A stretch of 64,000 nt of DNA from Lachnospiraceae bacterium (GCA_021202335.1 JAJQDE010000027.1:1-64000), one strand, 5' to 3'; counted from the stretch's first letter, positions 1-14,875 are shown. Made by a program: numbers and translations. Notes: generated by a model not told the origin, from the letters alone.

Positions 1-4970
<4,970 letters not shown>

Positions 4971-5124
4971 CTCACATCTCCTCCTTGTTAAGCTCATTCT
5001 CCGCAGCCTGATTTTATTGTGCGCTGCGGTTCTATATGGTCTGCGTTTCCAGTATATCCGTATCCATAAGATTTTTCAAGGCAATTCCTGATTTTTGCAT
5101 GAATTTTTTCGCCCGAAACAGAAA

Positions 5125-5152
5125 TTGCGGAATGCATAATTGCACTCCGCAA
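5125..5152. promoter_or_regulatory. Inverted repeat upstream of the BspA-like gene and of the holin-like toxin
   Basis: TTGCGGA-a-TGCA-taat-TGCA-c-TCCGCAA. Confidence 0.45.
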
Positions 5153-5257
5153 AAATTTCCGGTAAACTTTATTTATGGTGTTGTCGTAACGGCAGGCGGT
5201 TGTCCCTCCACACGGAGGGTTATGCCCTCCGTTCTGTAAAGAAAGGGGGGATAGCCA

Positions 5258-5344
5258 ATGGTTACATATGCTGATTTATTTCAGTTCTGTTTACTAATTG
5301 TTGCTATTGTAAGTCTTGTTTACAAGATTTCACATAAAAAATAA
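5258..5344 (+). CDS. Holin-like type I toxin (28 aa): MVTYADLFQFCLLIVAIVSLVYKISHKK
   Basis: ATG at 5258 with G-rich RBS (aaagaaaGGGGGGa, 5241-5251). The peptide matches the remembered pattern of putative holin-like toxins (short N-terminus, one TM helix, Lys-rich tail) and ends in a hairpin terminator. It is below the ORF-track size cutoff. Confidence 0.72.
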   Translation: MVTYADLFQFCLLIVAIVSLVYKISHKK

Positions 5345-5421
5345 CCGCCCAGTCTCCAGCTTCGCGGTTATTTTTTAACTGACAAATCGGGACAGCCGTC
5401 TATCGGCAACACCTCTTTATA
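5336..5421 (-). ncRNA. Putative antisense RNA antitoxin overlapping the 3' end of the holin-like toxin
   Basis: Minus-strand TTGACA (5455-5450), 17-nt spacer, TATTAT (5432-5427); the predicted transcript ends at the shared terminator hairpin 5338-5374. Confidence 0.55.
5338..5376. terminator. Bidirectional Rho-independent terminator
   Basis: AAAATAACCGC (5338-5348) pairs with GCGGTTATTTT (5364-5374), with A/T runs on both sides. Confidence 0.75.
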
Positions 5422-5426
5422 TACTC

Positions 5427-5455
5427 ATAATATACCCGTCAGCCCTTTATGTCAA
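5427..5455 (-). promoter_or_regulatory. Sigma70-type promoter for the antisense RNA
   Basis: TTGACA-N17-TATTAT on the minus strand. Confidence 0.6.
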
Positions 5456-5546
5456 GGATTCCGGTAAACAAGATTTTTTCATTCACTCACCTCCCCCTCT
5501 TATCCCGCATATTTTAAAGCAGAATAGTCCGGGAGGATTTTCGGCT

Positions 5547-7400
5547 ATGTGTGGTATAGCAGGCTTTTGCAGCTTTAACGTAAACTTTCGTGAGGAACCC
5601 GCAAGATGGTATGGCGTACTTCAGAAAATGAACCGGTGTCAGAAGCACAGAGGCCCTGACGGCGACGGGCTTTTCCTCGAGCGAAGCTGCGGGCTTGCCC
5701 ACACCCGGCTGTCTGTTTTGGATATCGGGCTTGGCGCTCAGCCCATGACAAGGCAGCTTGGCAGCCGGAAAGCTGCCATTGTCTATAACGGGGAAATATA
5801 TAATATGCCGGCGCTGCGCCGGGAGCTTGAGCAGGAAGGCATGCTGTTCGAAACGAGGTGCGACACGGAGGTTATTCTGATCGGCTGGCTCCTGCACGGC
5901 ACGGATTATGTAAAGAAATTAAACGGCATTTTTTCTTTTGCCATATGGGACGAAACAGTGCGCAGGCTTTATCTGTTTCGTGACAGGCTTGGGGTGAAGC
6001 CGCTGTTTTTCACCCAAAAAGGCAGCACCCTTATCTTTTCCTCCGAGCCAAAGGGTATTCTTGCCTTTCCTGACGTTAAGGCAAGGGTTGACCGCGAGGG
6101 CTTGTGCGAGGTGTTTGGCCTTGGGCCTGCAAGGACCTGCGGAAAGGGTGTTTTTAAGGATATATCAGAGCTGCTGCCGGGACATTATCTTGAATACTAT
6201 GGCTCGGATTTTCACATCCGCCCGTACTGGAGGCTGGAAAGCCGCCCGCACACGGACTCGTGGGAGCAGACCGTCGAAAGGACGCGCAGCCTTGTGACGG
6301 ATGCCATCAGGCTGCAAATGCTCTCCGACGTGCCAATCTGCACCTTTTTGTCGGGCGGCATCGACAGCAGCCTTGTGACGGCGGTGTGCAGCAGCGAGCT
6401 GCAAAAGCAGGGTAAGCGGCTCGACACCTACTCCTTTGATTTCAAGGACAACGACAGGAATTTCCGCGCCAACGCATTTCAGCCCTCGCAGGACAGACCG
6501 TGGGTGGATTTAATGATCGCGCACTGCCGCACCTGCCATCAATACCTTGAATGCGGCAGCGCAGAGCTTTTCGATTATCTTTTCGAGGCTGTTGACGCAA
6601 GGGATTTGCCGTGCATGGCTGACGTGGAGGCGTCAATGCTCTACTTCTGCAAACGGGTTGCCGCAAACCATAAGGTAGCGCTGACCGGCGAATGTGCCGA
6701 TGAGATATTCGGCGGATACCCGTGGTTTCACAAAAAGGAATGTCTTGAAGCCGACTGCTTTCCGTGGTCTATGGATTTTGCGCCGCGCACCATGCTCCTA
6801 AAGGACAGCGTAAAGGCGCTGCTGCCCTTGGAGGACTACGCCCGCGCCGCTTATGAAAAAACGATTGACGAAACGCCGCGCCTGTATGGCGAAAACGCCA
6901 CGGAGCGCCGCAGGCGTGAAATTTCTTATCTGAATATAAAGTGGTTCATGCAGACGCTGCTTGACCGCATGGACCGCGCAGGCATGCACGCCGGACTTGA
7001 GGCGCGCGTCCCGTTTGCGGACCATCGGATTGTGGAATATTTATGGAACGTACCTTGGGAAATGAAATGTAAGGACGGCGTTGTGAAGGGGCTTCTGCGC
7101 GCCGCCGCCGAGGGGCTTTTGCCGGCAAAAACGCTCCGCCGCAAAAAAAGCCCCTATCCGAAAACCTATGACCCTGCCTATGAAAATCTCCTCCGCACCG
7201 CACTGATAGAAACGCTCTCAGATACACGCTCGCCGCTTCGTGAGCTTATCAGCCTTGACAAGACTCTTGAGCTGATGCAGCGCCCCTCAGACTACGGCAG
7301 ACCCTTCTACGGTCAGCTCATGGCAGGCCCGCAGCTTTTCGCGTACCTGCTGCAGGTAAATTACTGGCTGAAAAAATATGATGTCGAGCTGCTGCTGTAA
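5547..7400 (+). CDS. asnB: Asparagine synthase (glutamine-hydrolysing)
   Basis: MCGIAGF N-terminal Ntn GATase motif, HRGPDG, and LSGGIDSSLV PP-loop. Confidence 0.93.
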   Translation: MCGIAGFCSFNVNFREEPARWYGVLQKMNRCQKHRGPDGDGLFLERSCGLAHTRLSVLDIGLGAQPMTRQLGSRKAAIVYNGEIYNMPALRRELEQEGMLFETRCDTEVILIGWLLHGTDYVKKLNGIFSFAIWDETVRRLYLFRDRLGVKPLFFTQKGSTLIFSSEPKGILAFPDVKARVDREGLCEVFGLGPARTCGKGVFKDISELLPGHYLEYYGSDFHIRPYWRLESRPHTDSWEQTVERTRSLVTDAIRLQMLSDVPICTFLSGGIDSSLVTAVCSSELQKQGKRLDTYSFDFKDNDRNFRANAFQPSQDRPWVDLMIAHCRTCHQYLECGSAELFDYLFEAVDARDLPCMADVEASMLYFCKRVAANHKVALTGECADEIFGGYPWFHKKECLEADCFPWSMDFAPRTMLLKDSVKALLPLEDYARAAYEKTIDETPRLYGENATERRRREISYLNIKWFMQTLLDRMDRAGMHAGLEARVPFADHRIVEYLWNVPWEMKCKDGVVKGLLRAAAEGLLPAKTLRRKKSPYPKTYDPAYENLLRTALIETLSDTRSPLRELISLDKTLELMQRPSDYGRPFYGQLMAGPQLFAYLLQVNYWLKKYDVELLL

Positions 7401-7422
7401 AAGGCGGCAGCTTCCCATACGC

Positions 7423-10116
7423 TTAATCTGCCGCCAGCTCTTCCTCCCACTCGGCGATAATCTCCTCGCAGGCATCCACGTCAATCTCGTCCACCCCGTT
7501 TCTAAGGCGGACAAAAAGCTCCTTCTGCCTATCGTCGTAGCGGTACTCGTCCAGCCTGCCTATCGCCGCCTCCATGCCGTCAATGTCGAGCGCGTCCATA
7601 GCCTCGCGCATTTGTGCAAAAAGCCCGCTCAAAATCTGCCTGGAAGCCTCCTGCCTGTCGGCGTCATCCCTTTCCGACTGCTCGAAAAACGGCGCAAGCA
7701 CGGGAATGTATGCGCGGTACTGCTCGAGCATCGCGTCCGTATCGCGGTAAATGATGTTGGATTCACGCGCGTTGCCCGCCTCTTCCATGGCGGCTGCCTT
7801 TTCGGACAGCGACATTGCCCCTATCTGCTTAGAGGAGCTTTTCAGCGCGTGAACCTCTATGGTATAGCCCGCCCAATCTCTTTTTTCCAGCTTTTCCTGA
7901 ATGAGCGCGGATTTTTTCTCAATCACCTTATAATAATCCTTCAGCACGGACCAAAACAGCTTTTCGCTTCCGAGCATACCGATTGCCGCCCTTGTGTCCA
8001 GATCGCCGACCACAATATCCGCAGCAGGCTCCTGCTTTTTCTCCACATTGTAAAAGCCCTTTATATGCCTGATTTTTTCTACCGGAAGCCACTGCTTTAC
8101 CTTCGATATCAGCGCCCTGAACTCAATCGGCTTCGCGATAAAATCATTCATTCCCTCCTTAAGGAATAATTCCTTTACACCGTCCACCGCGTTTGCGGTC
8201 AGAGCGATAATCGGCACATCATTGTATTCCCTGTGGAAGCGCCTGATAATATGCATCGTTTCAATGCCGTCAAGCTCCGGCATCATGTGGTCCATAAAAA
8301 CGATATCATAGTGATGCTCGGATATTTTCCCGATTGCCTCCTTGCCGCTAAGCGCCGTTTCGATTTTCATTTTCAGCGGCTCCAAAAGTCCCTCAGCCAC
8401 GGTCAGGTTGATTGCGTTGTCGTCGACAATCAGCACCTCCGCGTCAGGCGCCGTGAAATTAATGTCGGCATCGTCGGCGGCTTCTTCATAATAGTGCAGG
8501 CTTTCCCTGTTAAAAATCATCGCAAGGTTCAGCGTGTAGAGCGGCTTCTTCACAAACAGCACATTAGAGAACGCAAGCTCGGAGGCGTCGTTCCAATCCA
8601 TGATGAGCACAGTCGTAATCAGAGGGTGCGCGCTGATATAGTCCTCAAGCTCGGCGGTGTAGATGCTTTTCTCCACAAACATAAATATCTGCCTGTCGTC
8701 CGAGGCGTCCGGAAGCTGCGTGTCAAACTGAAACTCATGATAATCCACGCCCAATGCAGCGCAGTCCCTTTCAAGCTGCTGCCCGACAATCATGCCGGAG
8801 GTCAGCGCATAGACCGTAATCCGGTCCGCATCCCGCACCTGAATACATTTTTCATGCTCCACAACCCTTTGCGGCAGGCTGAAGGAAAAGGTGCTCCCCT
8901 TTCCGTACTCGCTCTCCACGGACAGCTGCCCGCCCATCAGCGACACAAGCTGCTTTGAAATGGCAAGTCCCAGCCCGGTTCCCTCAATGTTTCTGTTGCG
9001 CTTGCTGTCAAGCTGCTGGAAGGACTTAAACAGCTTTCCCAAATCCTCCTTCTTAATACCGATGCCTGTGTCCTCCACGGACATGCACAGCTCGATTTCA
9101 CTGCCTGACAGCTCCCTGTGGTACATATGTATGGCAACCTTGCCCTGCCCGGTGAATTTCACCGCGTTGTTTGCGATGTTCAAAAGAACCTGCTTGATGC
9201 GGATATTGTCGCCAAACAGCTTATGGGGAATATCGGGCGAGATGTCCAAAATAAGCTCCACATCCTTATCCTGCAGGCGCGTCACCAAAATATTGCTCAC
9301 ATCGTTCACGATGGACATCGGCTCATACTCCACGGGAATGATATCCATTTTGCCCGATTCGATTTTGGAAAAGTCCAGTATATCGTTAATAATCGTCAGA
9401 AGCGCCCTGCCCGATGCCTTAATCTGATTGACGTAATCCCTCGCCGCAGGCGGCAGCTCCTCGCGCAGCGCCATCTCAGCCATGCCGATTACCGCATTCA
9501 TGGGGGTGCGGATTTCATGGCTCATATTTGCAAGGAAGTCCGATTTCATGTTGGCGGCCTTCTCAAGCTCCTTATTTGCCTGCAGCACAAGATATTTTCC
9601 GTATGCCATATCGGACAGCACATTGGAGATGGTGAACAAAAACTGCGCCGCGTGCTCGATGTTATCCTTGCTGAGGATATGCACCTTCTTTGCCGCATCA
9701 AAAAGGACGTCGGGGTCTACACCGATTTCCTCCGCCGTTTTTTTCATCTGCTCGTACTTCGGCTCCCTGTCGAGCGCCTGACCGCCGATAAAGCAGCCAA
9801 CACGCTCTCCGCCCGCAAGAATGGGCGCGGCATAGTCAATCAGCCCCGCATGGCAGTAATACAGCGCGGGCTTTCCGTTTTCAAGCGTTTCATGCGCGCC
9901 GAATTTGTCACACTGCTCGCAGCGGACACAGCCGACAGGCGATTTTCGCGTATATTCCATGCAAAATTCCGTAAAATTCGAGCCTTGCGTCACGGGTCTG
10001 CCGTCGGCGTCCGTCGTAAGCGCAGCCATGCCGGTCATCGCCGCAAACGCGTCCTGAATACGCTGCAGCACCTCCACATCCAGCAAATCCGTTAAATATA
10101 ATTCCTTTTCTTCCAT
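7423..10116 (-). CDS. Hybrid sensor histidine kinase: PocR sensory domain, HisKA, HATPase, receiver, Hpt
   Basis: N-terminal CVRCEQCDKFGA...CHAGLIDYAAPI (PocR-like), NMSHEIRTPMNAVIGM, VEDTGIGIKKEDLGKLFKSFQQ, VDDNAINLTVAEGLL, HALKSSSKQIGA (Hpt). Confidence 0.9.
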   Translation of the reverse strand: MEEKELYLTDLLDVEVLQRIQDAFAAMTGMAALTTDADGRPVTQGSNFTEFCMEYTRKSPVGCVRCEQCDKFGAHETLENGKPALYYCHAGLIDYAAPILAGGERVGCFIGGQALDREPKYEQMKKTAEEIGVDPDVLFDAAKKVHILSKDNIEHAAQFLFTISNVLSDMAYGKYLVLQANKELEKAANMKSDFLANMSHEIRTPMNAVIGMAEMALREELPPAARDYVNQIKASGRALLTIINDILDFSKIESGKMDIIPVEYEPMSIVNDVSNILVTRLQDKDVELILDISPDIPHKLFGDNIRIKQVLLNIANNAVKFTGQGKVAIHMYHRELSGSEIELCMSVEDTGIGIKKEDLGKLFKSFQQLDSKRNRNIEGTGLGLAISKQLVSLMGGQLSVESEYGKGSTFSFSLPQRVVEHEKCIQVRDADRITVYALTSGMIVGQQLERDCAALGVDYHEFQFDTQLPDASDDRQIFMFVEKSIYTAELEDYISAHPLITTVLIMDWNDASELAFSNVLFVKKPLYTLNLAMIFNRESLHYYEEAADDADINFTAPDAEVLIVDDNAINLTVAEGLLEPLKMKIETALSGKEAIGKISEHHYDIVFMDHMMPELDGIETMHIIRRFHREYNDVPIIALTANAVDGVKELFLKEGMNDFIAKPIEFRALISKVKQWLPVEKIRHIKGFYNVEKKQEPAADIVVGDLDTRAAIGMLGSEKLFWSVLKDYYKVIEKKSALIQEKLEKRDWAGYTIEVHALKSSSKQIGAMSLSEKAAAMEEAGNARESNIIYRDTDAMLEQYRAYIPVLAPFFEQSERDDADRQEASRQILSGLFAQMREAMDALDIDGMEAAIGRLDEYRYDDRQKELFVRLRNGVDEIDVDACEEIIAEWEEELAAD

Positions 10117-10133
10117 ATCCGCCCGGCTCCTTT

Positions 10134-10973
10134 TTATCCGATGAGCTTATTTATGGTTTCAAGCAGCTTATCGCGCGAAATGGGTTTGAGCAGATATCCC
10201 TGCGGCTTCTGCACGAGCGCCTGCGTGATTTTATCCCGCTGTGTAATACCTGTCAGGAATACAACGGGTATGTCCTTCGTCGCCCGGTTTGCGTGAAGCT
10301 TCTCCAAAACCTCGGGACCGTTCTCCTGCGGCATCTCATAGTCAAGCAAAATCAAATCCGTCGTGCGCTTCTCGAGGAATTTAAGCGCCGTCTTTCCGCT
10401 CGTCGCCGTCGCCACGTCATATGTATCGCGCAGATGCTCCTTAATCATTTTGAGCATCAGCGCGTCGTCGTCCACCACAAGAATATGCTTTCTGGCGGGC
10501 ATGGCTTCATCCAAAAGCGCCTGCGTTATTTCCGATATCGAGGGCTGCACGATGCCTGTCTGAGTCTGATGCGGGGGGGGGGTATTCTTAGCCTTTGCGT
10601 TCTCATTCATAAAGTCCGTAATTTTGCGGACAATGACGCTTACCGAAGCGGGCTTTCTCACAATCAAATCCGCAACGTTAACCGCATACCGCGAAAATTC
10701 CCGGCAGTCCTCCTCCGAAGCTATCAGCGCCACGGGAATACGGTTCTCCTCCTGGCGCCGCACCAGGAAAATGATGGACTCCATATCGCTGTTTGTCACG
10801 CCGTTCGGGCAATACACAAAAAGCTCCGGCTTAAAATATTTCATGTGGTTCCAAATGTCCTCGTATCGGCACGATGTCGTCATACATTCAAATTCGGAGC
10901 TCATATGCGCAAAAAAATCATTAATCACCGAATCGCTTTTCCCTGCCAGCAGTACCTTGTATTTCATAAACAA
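10134..10973 (-). CDS. Two-domain response regulator (N-terminal receiver-like plus C-terminal REC), linker encoded by a C10 tract
   Basis: KHILVVDDDALMLKMIKEHLRDTYDVATATSGKTALKFLEKRTTDLILLDYEMP; linker NTPPPHQTQTG. Confidence 0.85.
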   Translation of the reverse strand: MFMKYKVLLAGKSDSVINDFFAHMSSEFECMTTSCRYEDIWNHMKYFKPELFVYCPNGVTNSDMESIIFLVRRQEENRIPVALIASEEDCREFSRYAVNVADLIVRKPASVSVIVRKITDFMNENAKAKNTPPPHQTQTGIVQPSISEITQALLDEAMPARKHILVVDDDALMLKMIKEHLRDTYDVATATSGKTALKFLEKRTTDLILLDYEMPQENGPEVLEKLHANRATKDIPVVFLTGITQRDKITQALVQKPQGYLLKPISRDKLLETINKLIG

Positions 10974-10991
10974 TCCCCCACTTCCATTTAA

Positions 10992-11426
10992 TCAGCGCGA
11001 AGCCTTTTCCCTCTCAATGTCGAGCAAGTCCTGCAGCGTCATGTTGTCTATTACGGAATTTACCGCGTCATAGATGCGCTTATACACCTCTACGGTCGCA
11101 CATCTGCCGTTGCGCTCGCACGGCAGCGCGTTCTCCGCCACACAGTCCACAGGCGCAAGCGACCCCTCCGTAAGCCGCAAAATCATACCCACCGTATACT
11201 CCGCGGGCGTCCTCACAAGCCGGTACCCGCCCTGCGCGCCTCTTGTGCTGCGCACATAGCCCGCCTTGTTGAGCACCGCTATAATCTGTTCCATATATTT
11301 CTCTGAAATCTGCTGTCTTGCCGCAATATCCTTAAGCTTAACCGTTTCCTCCATGCGCGCCCCCAAATCCAGCATAATCCGCAAGGCGTAACGGCCCTTC
11401 GTAGATATGGTCATAGAAACCTCCAT
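10992..11426 (-). CDS. Rrf2 family transcriptional regulator
   Basis: MTISTKGRYALRIMLDL...YMEQIIAVLNKAGYVRSTRGAQGGY. Confidence 0.9.
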   Translation of the reverse strand: MEVSMTISTKGRYALRIMLDLGARMEETVKLKDIAARQQISEKYMEQIIAVLNKAGYVRSTRGAQGGYRLVRTPAEYTVGMILRLTEGSLAPVDCVAENALPCERNGRCATVEVYKRIYDAVNSVIDNMTLQDLLDIEREKASR

Positions 11427-11474
11427 TTAACCTGATACTTCTAAATTAATATATAGCATTTATTCTCCTTAATG

Positions 11475-13532
11475 TCAATGTGAATTGTATGTATTCCAAA
11501 GCAGCGCAGCCCCTGCCGCCGCGGCGGCAAGCATCGGCAAGAGCACCGTGAGCAGCAAAACCGCCGCCCTGCCCTTTTTGCGGAAGCTCCCTTTCCTGCA
11601 ATCCGCCAGCGCAGTCAAAAGCCCCTGCGCTCCGCACAGGATAACCGCCGCAATAACCACCGCTTCCACGGGATAGGTCTGTTTCTCCTCCGCGGCCTCA
11701 ACCGCGGCGCTTCCCTCTCCAAGCGTCACAAATTCAAGCCCAAAGGTTCTGCCGGACGCAAGCTGCCCGGTAAGAGTCCCCTGCACAAGCTTAGCGTCCC
11801 CGCAAAGGCGCGACATATAATCCGTATACCAATCCGACGACGCCTTGCAAAAGACAATGCCAAAAACGACCTCGTTCACAAGCGGCACGCACACGCTATC
11901 GACAGGCTTATACACTGTAACGCTGCGGCTTGCGCGCATTGCGGCGACATTCTCCGGCAAATCGCCGGGCAGAACATAGGCGCACTCCGCCTCGCCCCGC
12001 AGCACAAGCTCCTTCGCCTCCTCCTCGCTTTTGCAGGGACAAAAGCTCACAAGCCCTTCATGTGCCAAAAGAAGCTCTCCGTACTCGCCGCTTTCGTCAA
12101 ACACTGCCGCCGTAAAAGCCGTGTCGGACTGCCGCTCAAGCCGGACAATCAGCAGGGACGCCGCAGCCATAAGCACAAGCGTTGCCAATATCCCCTTTTT
12201 AAAAAGCATGCGCCGCAAAACCACGCCCGCCCGTGACGGCAGACGCACCCTTCCCGGCATAAAAGCGGCTTCCTGCCCGTGAAAGCCTTTTTCTCCCCAG
12301 CCCGCGCTCCTCCAAAAGGCAGCCGCCCAATTCAGCAAAAGCAGCAAAAGCCCCCATGCAAAAAGCCCCGCTGCTGCCGTCCTAAGCCGCCTCTCATCGC
12401 CCGAAAGCATGAACGTAAACGCCTGCTTTATATACGAAGCGGGAAGATATTTCCCCACGCTATAAACCAAATCCGGCAAAAGCGCGGACGGCACAAAACA
12501 CCCCGACAGCCAGCCCTGTATAAGAGCCAAAACGCCGATTGCCGCATGCGCCTTGCGCTTTTCCCCAAAAAGCCCGTATATCAGCATAAAGTACAACGTG
12601 CCGACCGCCGCAGCCAAAAGCGCGGGCGCCAATACACGCCAATCCGCGCAGAGCCAAAAAGACTGCCCGCACACGTTCAGCCTGCTGACCGCAAATATCA
12701 GCAAAAGCGGCAAAAGCTCCATCGCCGCCACAAGCCAAAGCCCCGCCAAAAATCCGCACGGCACCTGTATGCGCCATGATACGCCAAGCCGCTTCTCAAG
12801 CACGGCGCGCCACTGCTGCCTGTGGCAGAAAAATCCGCCCAAAAACACTCCCGCCGCAAGCAGATACAACGTCAGCAGCGCGCTCCCGTAATAAGTGACA
12901 TACGTGTCATTTTCTGTCGCAGATACGCTCTTTTCCTTAAAAAGGCTTTCCCTGACTGACACCAAATTCAGGTTAAAGCGGTTAATATCATTATAAACGC
13001 CGCTTAAAAGCTCCTCATCGGAGGCGGAAACGCCCATCAGATACTCCGCCGCGTAAATCTCTGCCTGCGCAGCTTGGAGCATCCCGACCGCCGCGTCCGC
13101 AAGCTCCCTGAAAACAAGCTGCCCGACGCCCCCCGGCGCGCTGTCCGCAGTCGTATATACCGTCACCGGAGCATTGCTTCCGGAGATGATTTCCTCCACA
13201 ATATCCTCAGGCAGAACCAAAAGCATGTCAAGCCCGCCCTCACGCAAAAGCCTGAAAGCGTCCTCCTCTTCCACGCGCTCAATGCTGCAAAACCGCTTCA
13301 CCGACTCCATATCCTGCACGTAGGAAACAAGCATATCCGTAAGCGCATCATTTGGAGCCACGCAGCCAATCCGCACGCGCTCTGCCGCATCGTCCGACAG
13401 GCATTTAGCGCAAAGGGCAATCCCTCCCGCCGCCGCAGCGCAGACAAAAAGCAGCAGCGCGGCACGCCCGATAATCCCCGGCAGAAACGCTGCCGCCCTC
13501 TTAAATTCTGTTTTTAGCCATTCTCTATTCAT
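11475..13532 (-). CDS. ABC-2 type transporter permease with two ABC-2-like extracellular segments
   Basis: Multi-TM protein; two segments of the same type (…DMLLVLPEDIVEEI… and …AECAYVLPGDLPENV…). Confidence 0.7.
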   Translation of the reverse strand: MNREWLKTEFKRAAAFLPGIIGRAALLLFVCAAAAGGIALCAKCLSDDAAERVRIGCVAPNDALTDMLVSYVQDMESVKRFCSIERVEEEDAFRLLREGGLDMLLVLPEDIVEEIISGSNAPVTVYTTADSAPGGVGQLVFRELADAAVGMLQAAQAEIYAAEYLMGVSASDEELLSGVYNDINRFNLNLVSVRESLFKEKSVSATENDTYVTYYGSALLTLYLLAAGVFLGGFFCHRQQWRAVLEKRLGVSWRIQVPCGFLAGLWLVAAMELLPLLLIFAVSRLNVCGQSFWLCADWRVLAPALLAAAVGTLYFMLIYGLFGEKRKAHAAIGVLALIQGWLSGCFVPSALLPDLVYSVGKYLPASYIKQAFTFMLSGDERRLRTAAAGLFAWGLLLLLLNWAAAFWRSAGWGEKGFHGQEAAFMPGRVRLPSRAGVVLRRMLFKKGILATLVLMAAASLLIVRLERQSDTAFTAAVFDESGEYGELLLAHEGLVSFCPCKSEEEAKELVLRGEAECAYVLPGDLPENVAAMRASRSVTVYKPVDSVCVPLVNEVVFGIVFCKASSDWYTDYMSRLCGDAKLVQGTLTGQLASGRTFGLEFVTLGEGSAAVEAAEEKQTYPVEAVVIAAVILCGAQGLLTALADCRKGSFRKKGRAAVLLLTVLLPMLAAAAAGAALLWNTYNSH

Positions 13533-14862
13533 AATTCATTCGGATTGAGCCGATCGCTTCATAAAGCAGCATGTAAATCCCATTCTCATCAAGCCCGAGC
13601 AGATTGACGGCATTTTCGGGAAGCTCCGGACTTTCCCCGGAAGGCTCGAGCGCAACCGACGCGCTCAGATAGCACAGCTCATCGCCGTCTTTGCTGACGC
13701 TCGCATTATCCACCCTGAAAGTAAATCCCTCTCCCTTCACGACATCCGAAAGCTCCCCTCGCGCCGCAAGGCAAAGCTCCCGGCTGTCCGTCTGAAGCAG
13801 AATGTTAATGTCCTCGCCGTAAACCTCATCAGACAAATCTGCCGTCCGGCAAAGCCCCAGCCTGACAAGCTCATCGCCGGTCTTTATATAAATGCTTCCT
13901 TCAATCACGTCAAGCGCGCGCTCCTCACCCAAAAAGCCAAAATCCGCCGAATAGGCGCTGCCGTCCGACAGCTCCACGTCATTTGGGGTTTCCAGATATA
14001 CGATGCGCCCCTTTTTGTCAAAATAAAAATCAAGCACAACGTCGGTCGTGTGTGTGACCGTTTTCAGCCCCGCAATCACTGCAGCCGCGTCCTCACCTGC
14101 TTTGGTATTGCCGGCAAGCTCCTCATAAAGGCTGCTTTCGCCGATATCCTCCGCCAGGCTGCCCATGCACTTGTTTACGGCATCCTTATCGATTGTAAGC
14201 CTCACTCCCGCATATCCGTCCTTCTTTTCCTTTATCCTCTCACAGGTAATATTTTCCAATATGATTTCACAGTCGCCGCGAAGCTGTTCGATAAGCCCGT
14301 CCAAAGCGTCCCCGTCCGTTTCCTCCCTGAAAAGCTCAATGGAACAATCATCGGGAAGCTTTGTGTCAAAAATGTCAGCCCATGCCGAGCTGTTAAATTC
14401 CCTGCCAAGGTCGGACAGCCCCACACTGTATGTGTCGTCGAAAATCAACGGCAGGCTCACATAAATCGTGTCGGACGAAGCCGCAAGCTTCGCGACGGAA
14501 ACGTCAAAGCCGTACATTCCCGCGCTGATATCGTACTCTGCAGCCCTTTCGCTCCGGTTGGTCAGCGCATCGATGCCAAAGCTGAAATTGCTTATTTTTC
14601 CGTCGGGGATTGTCACCGACACATCCGTGTTGGTATGGATTGCCCCGTCGTCCGCCGCTGCCTTTAGCGCTTCAAAATCCGTTTTCTCCGAAAGCATGCT
14701 TCCATATTGCGAAAGCTCCTGCGCCATATTTGCAAGCCCAAGCTTTACCCTCATCTCAGGCGCAGCGCCAATCAGCCGCCATGCCGCAAACGCCGCCGCT
14801 CCGAGCAAAATCACAAGCGCCGCGGCTGCGATTATCACGCCGGGCTTCCATCTTTTCTTCAT
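13525..14862 (-). CDS. Membrane-anchored hypothetical protein of the ABC exporter operon
   Basis: Single N-terminal TM helix and large extracellular domain; overlaps the permease gene. Confidence 0.6.
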   Translation of the reverse strand: MKKRWKPGVIIAAAALVILLGAAAFAAWRLIGAAPEMRVKLGLANMAQELSQYGSMLSEKTDFEALKAAADDGAIHTNTDVSVTIPDGKISNFSFGIDALTNRSERAAEYDISAGMYGFDVSVAKLAASSDTIYVSLPLIFDDTYSVGLSDLGREFNSSAWADIFDTKLPDDCSIELFREETDGDALDGLIEQLRGDCEIILENITCERIKEKKDGYAGVRLTIDKDAVNKCMGSLAEDIGESSLYEELAGNTKAGEDAAAVIAGLKTVTHTTDVVLDFYFDKKGRIVYLETPNDVELSDGSAYSADFGFLGEERALDVIEGSIYIKTGDELVRLGLCRTADLSDEVYGEDINILLQTDSRELCLAARGELSDVVKGEGFTFRVDNASVSKDGDELCYLSASVALEPSGESPELPENAVNLLGLDENGIYMLLYEAIGSIRMNYE

Positions 14863-14875
14863 ATCCTTTTCTCCT

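Noticed and set aside
5514-5897. Antisense ORF over the start of asnB
   Set aside because: asnB has clear catalytic motifs; the antisense ORF lacks homology and RBS.
5547-7400. asnB as part of a lasso-peptide or other RiPP cluster
   Set aside because: No transglutaminase-like B protein, RRE or precursor peptide adjacent; standard asparagine synthase architecture.
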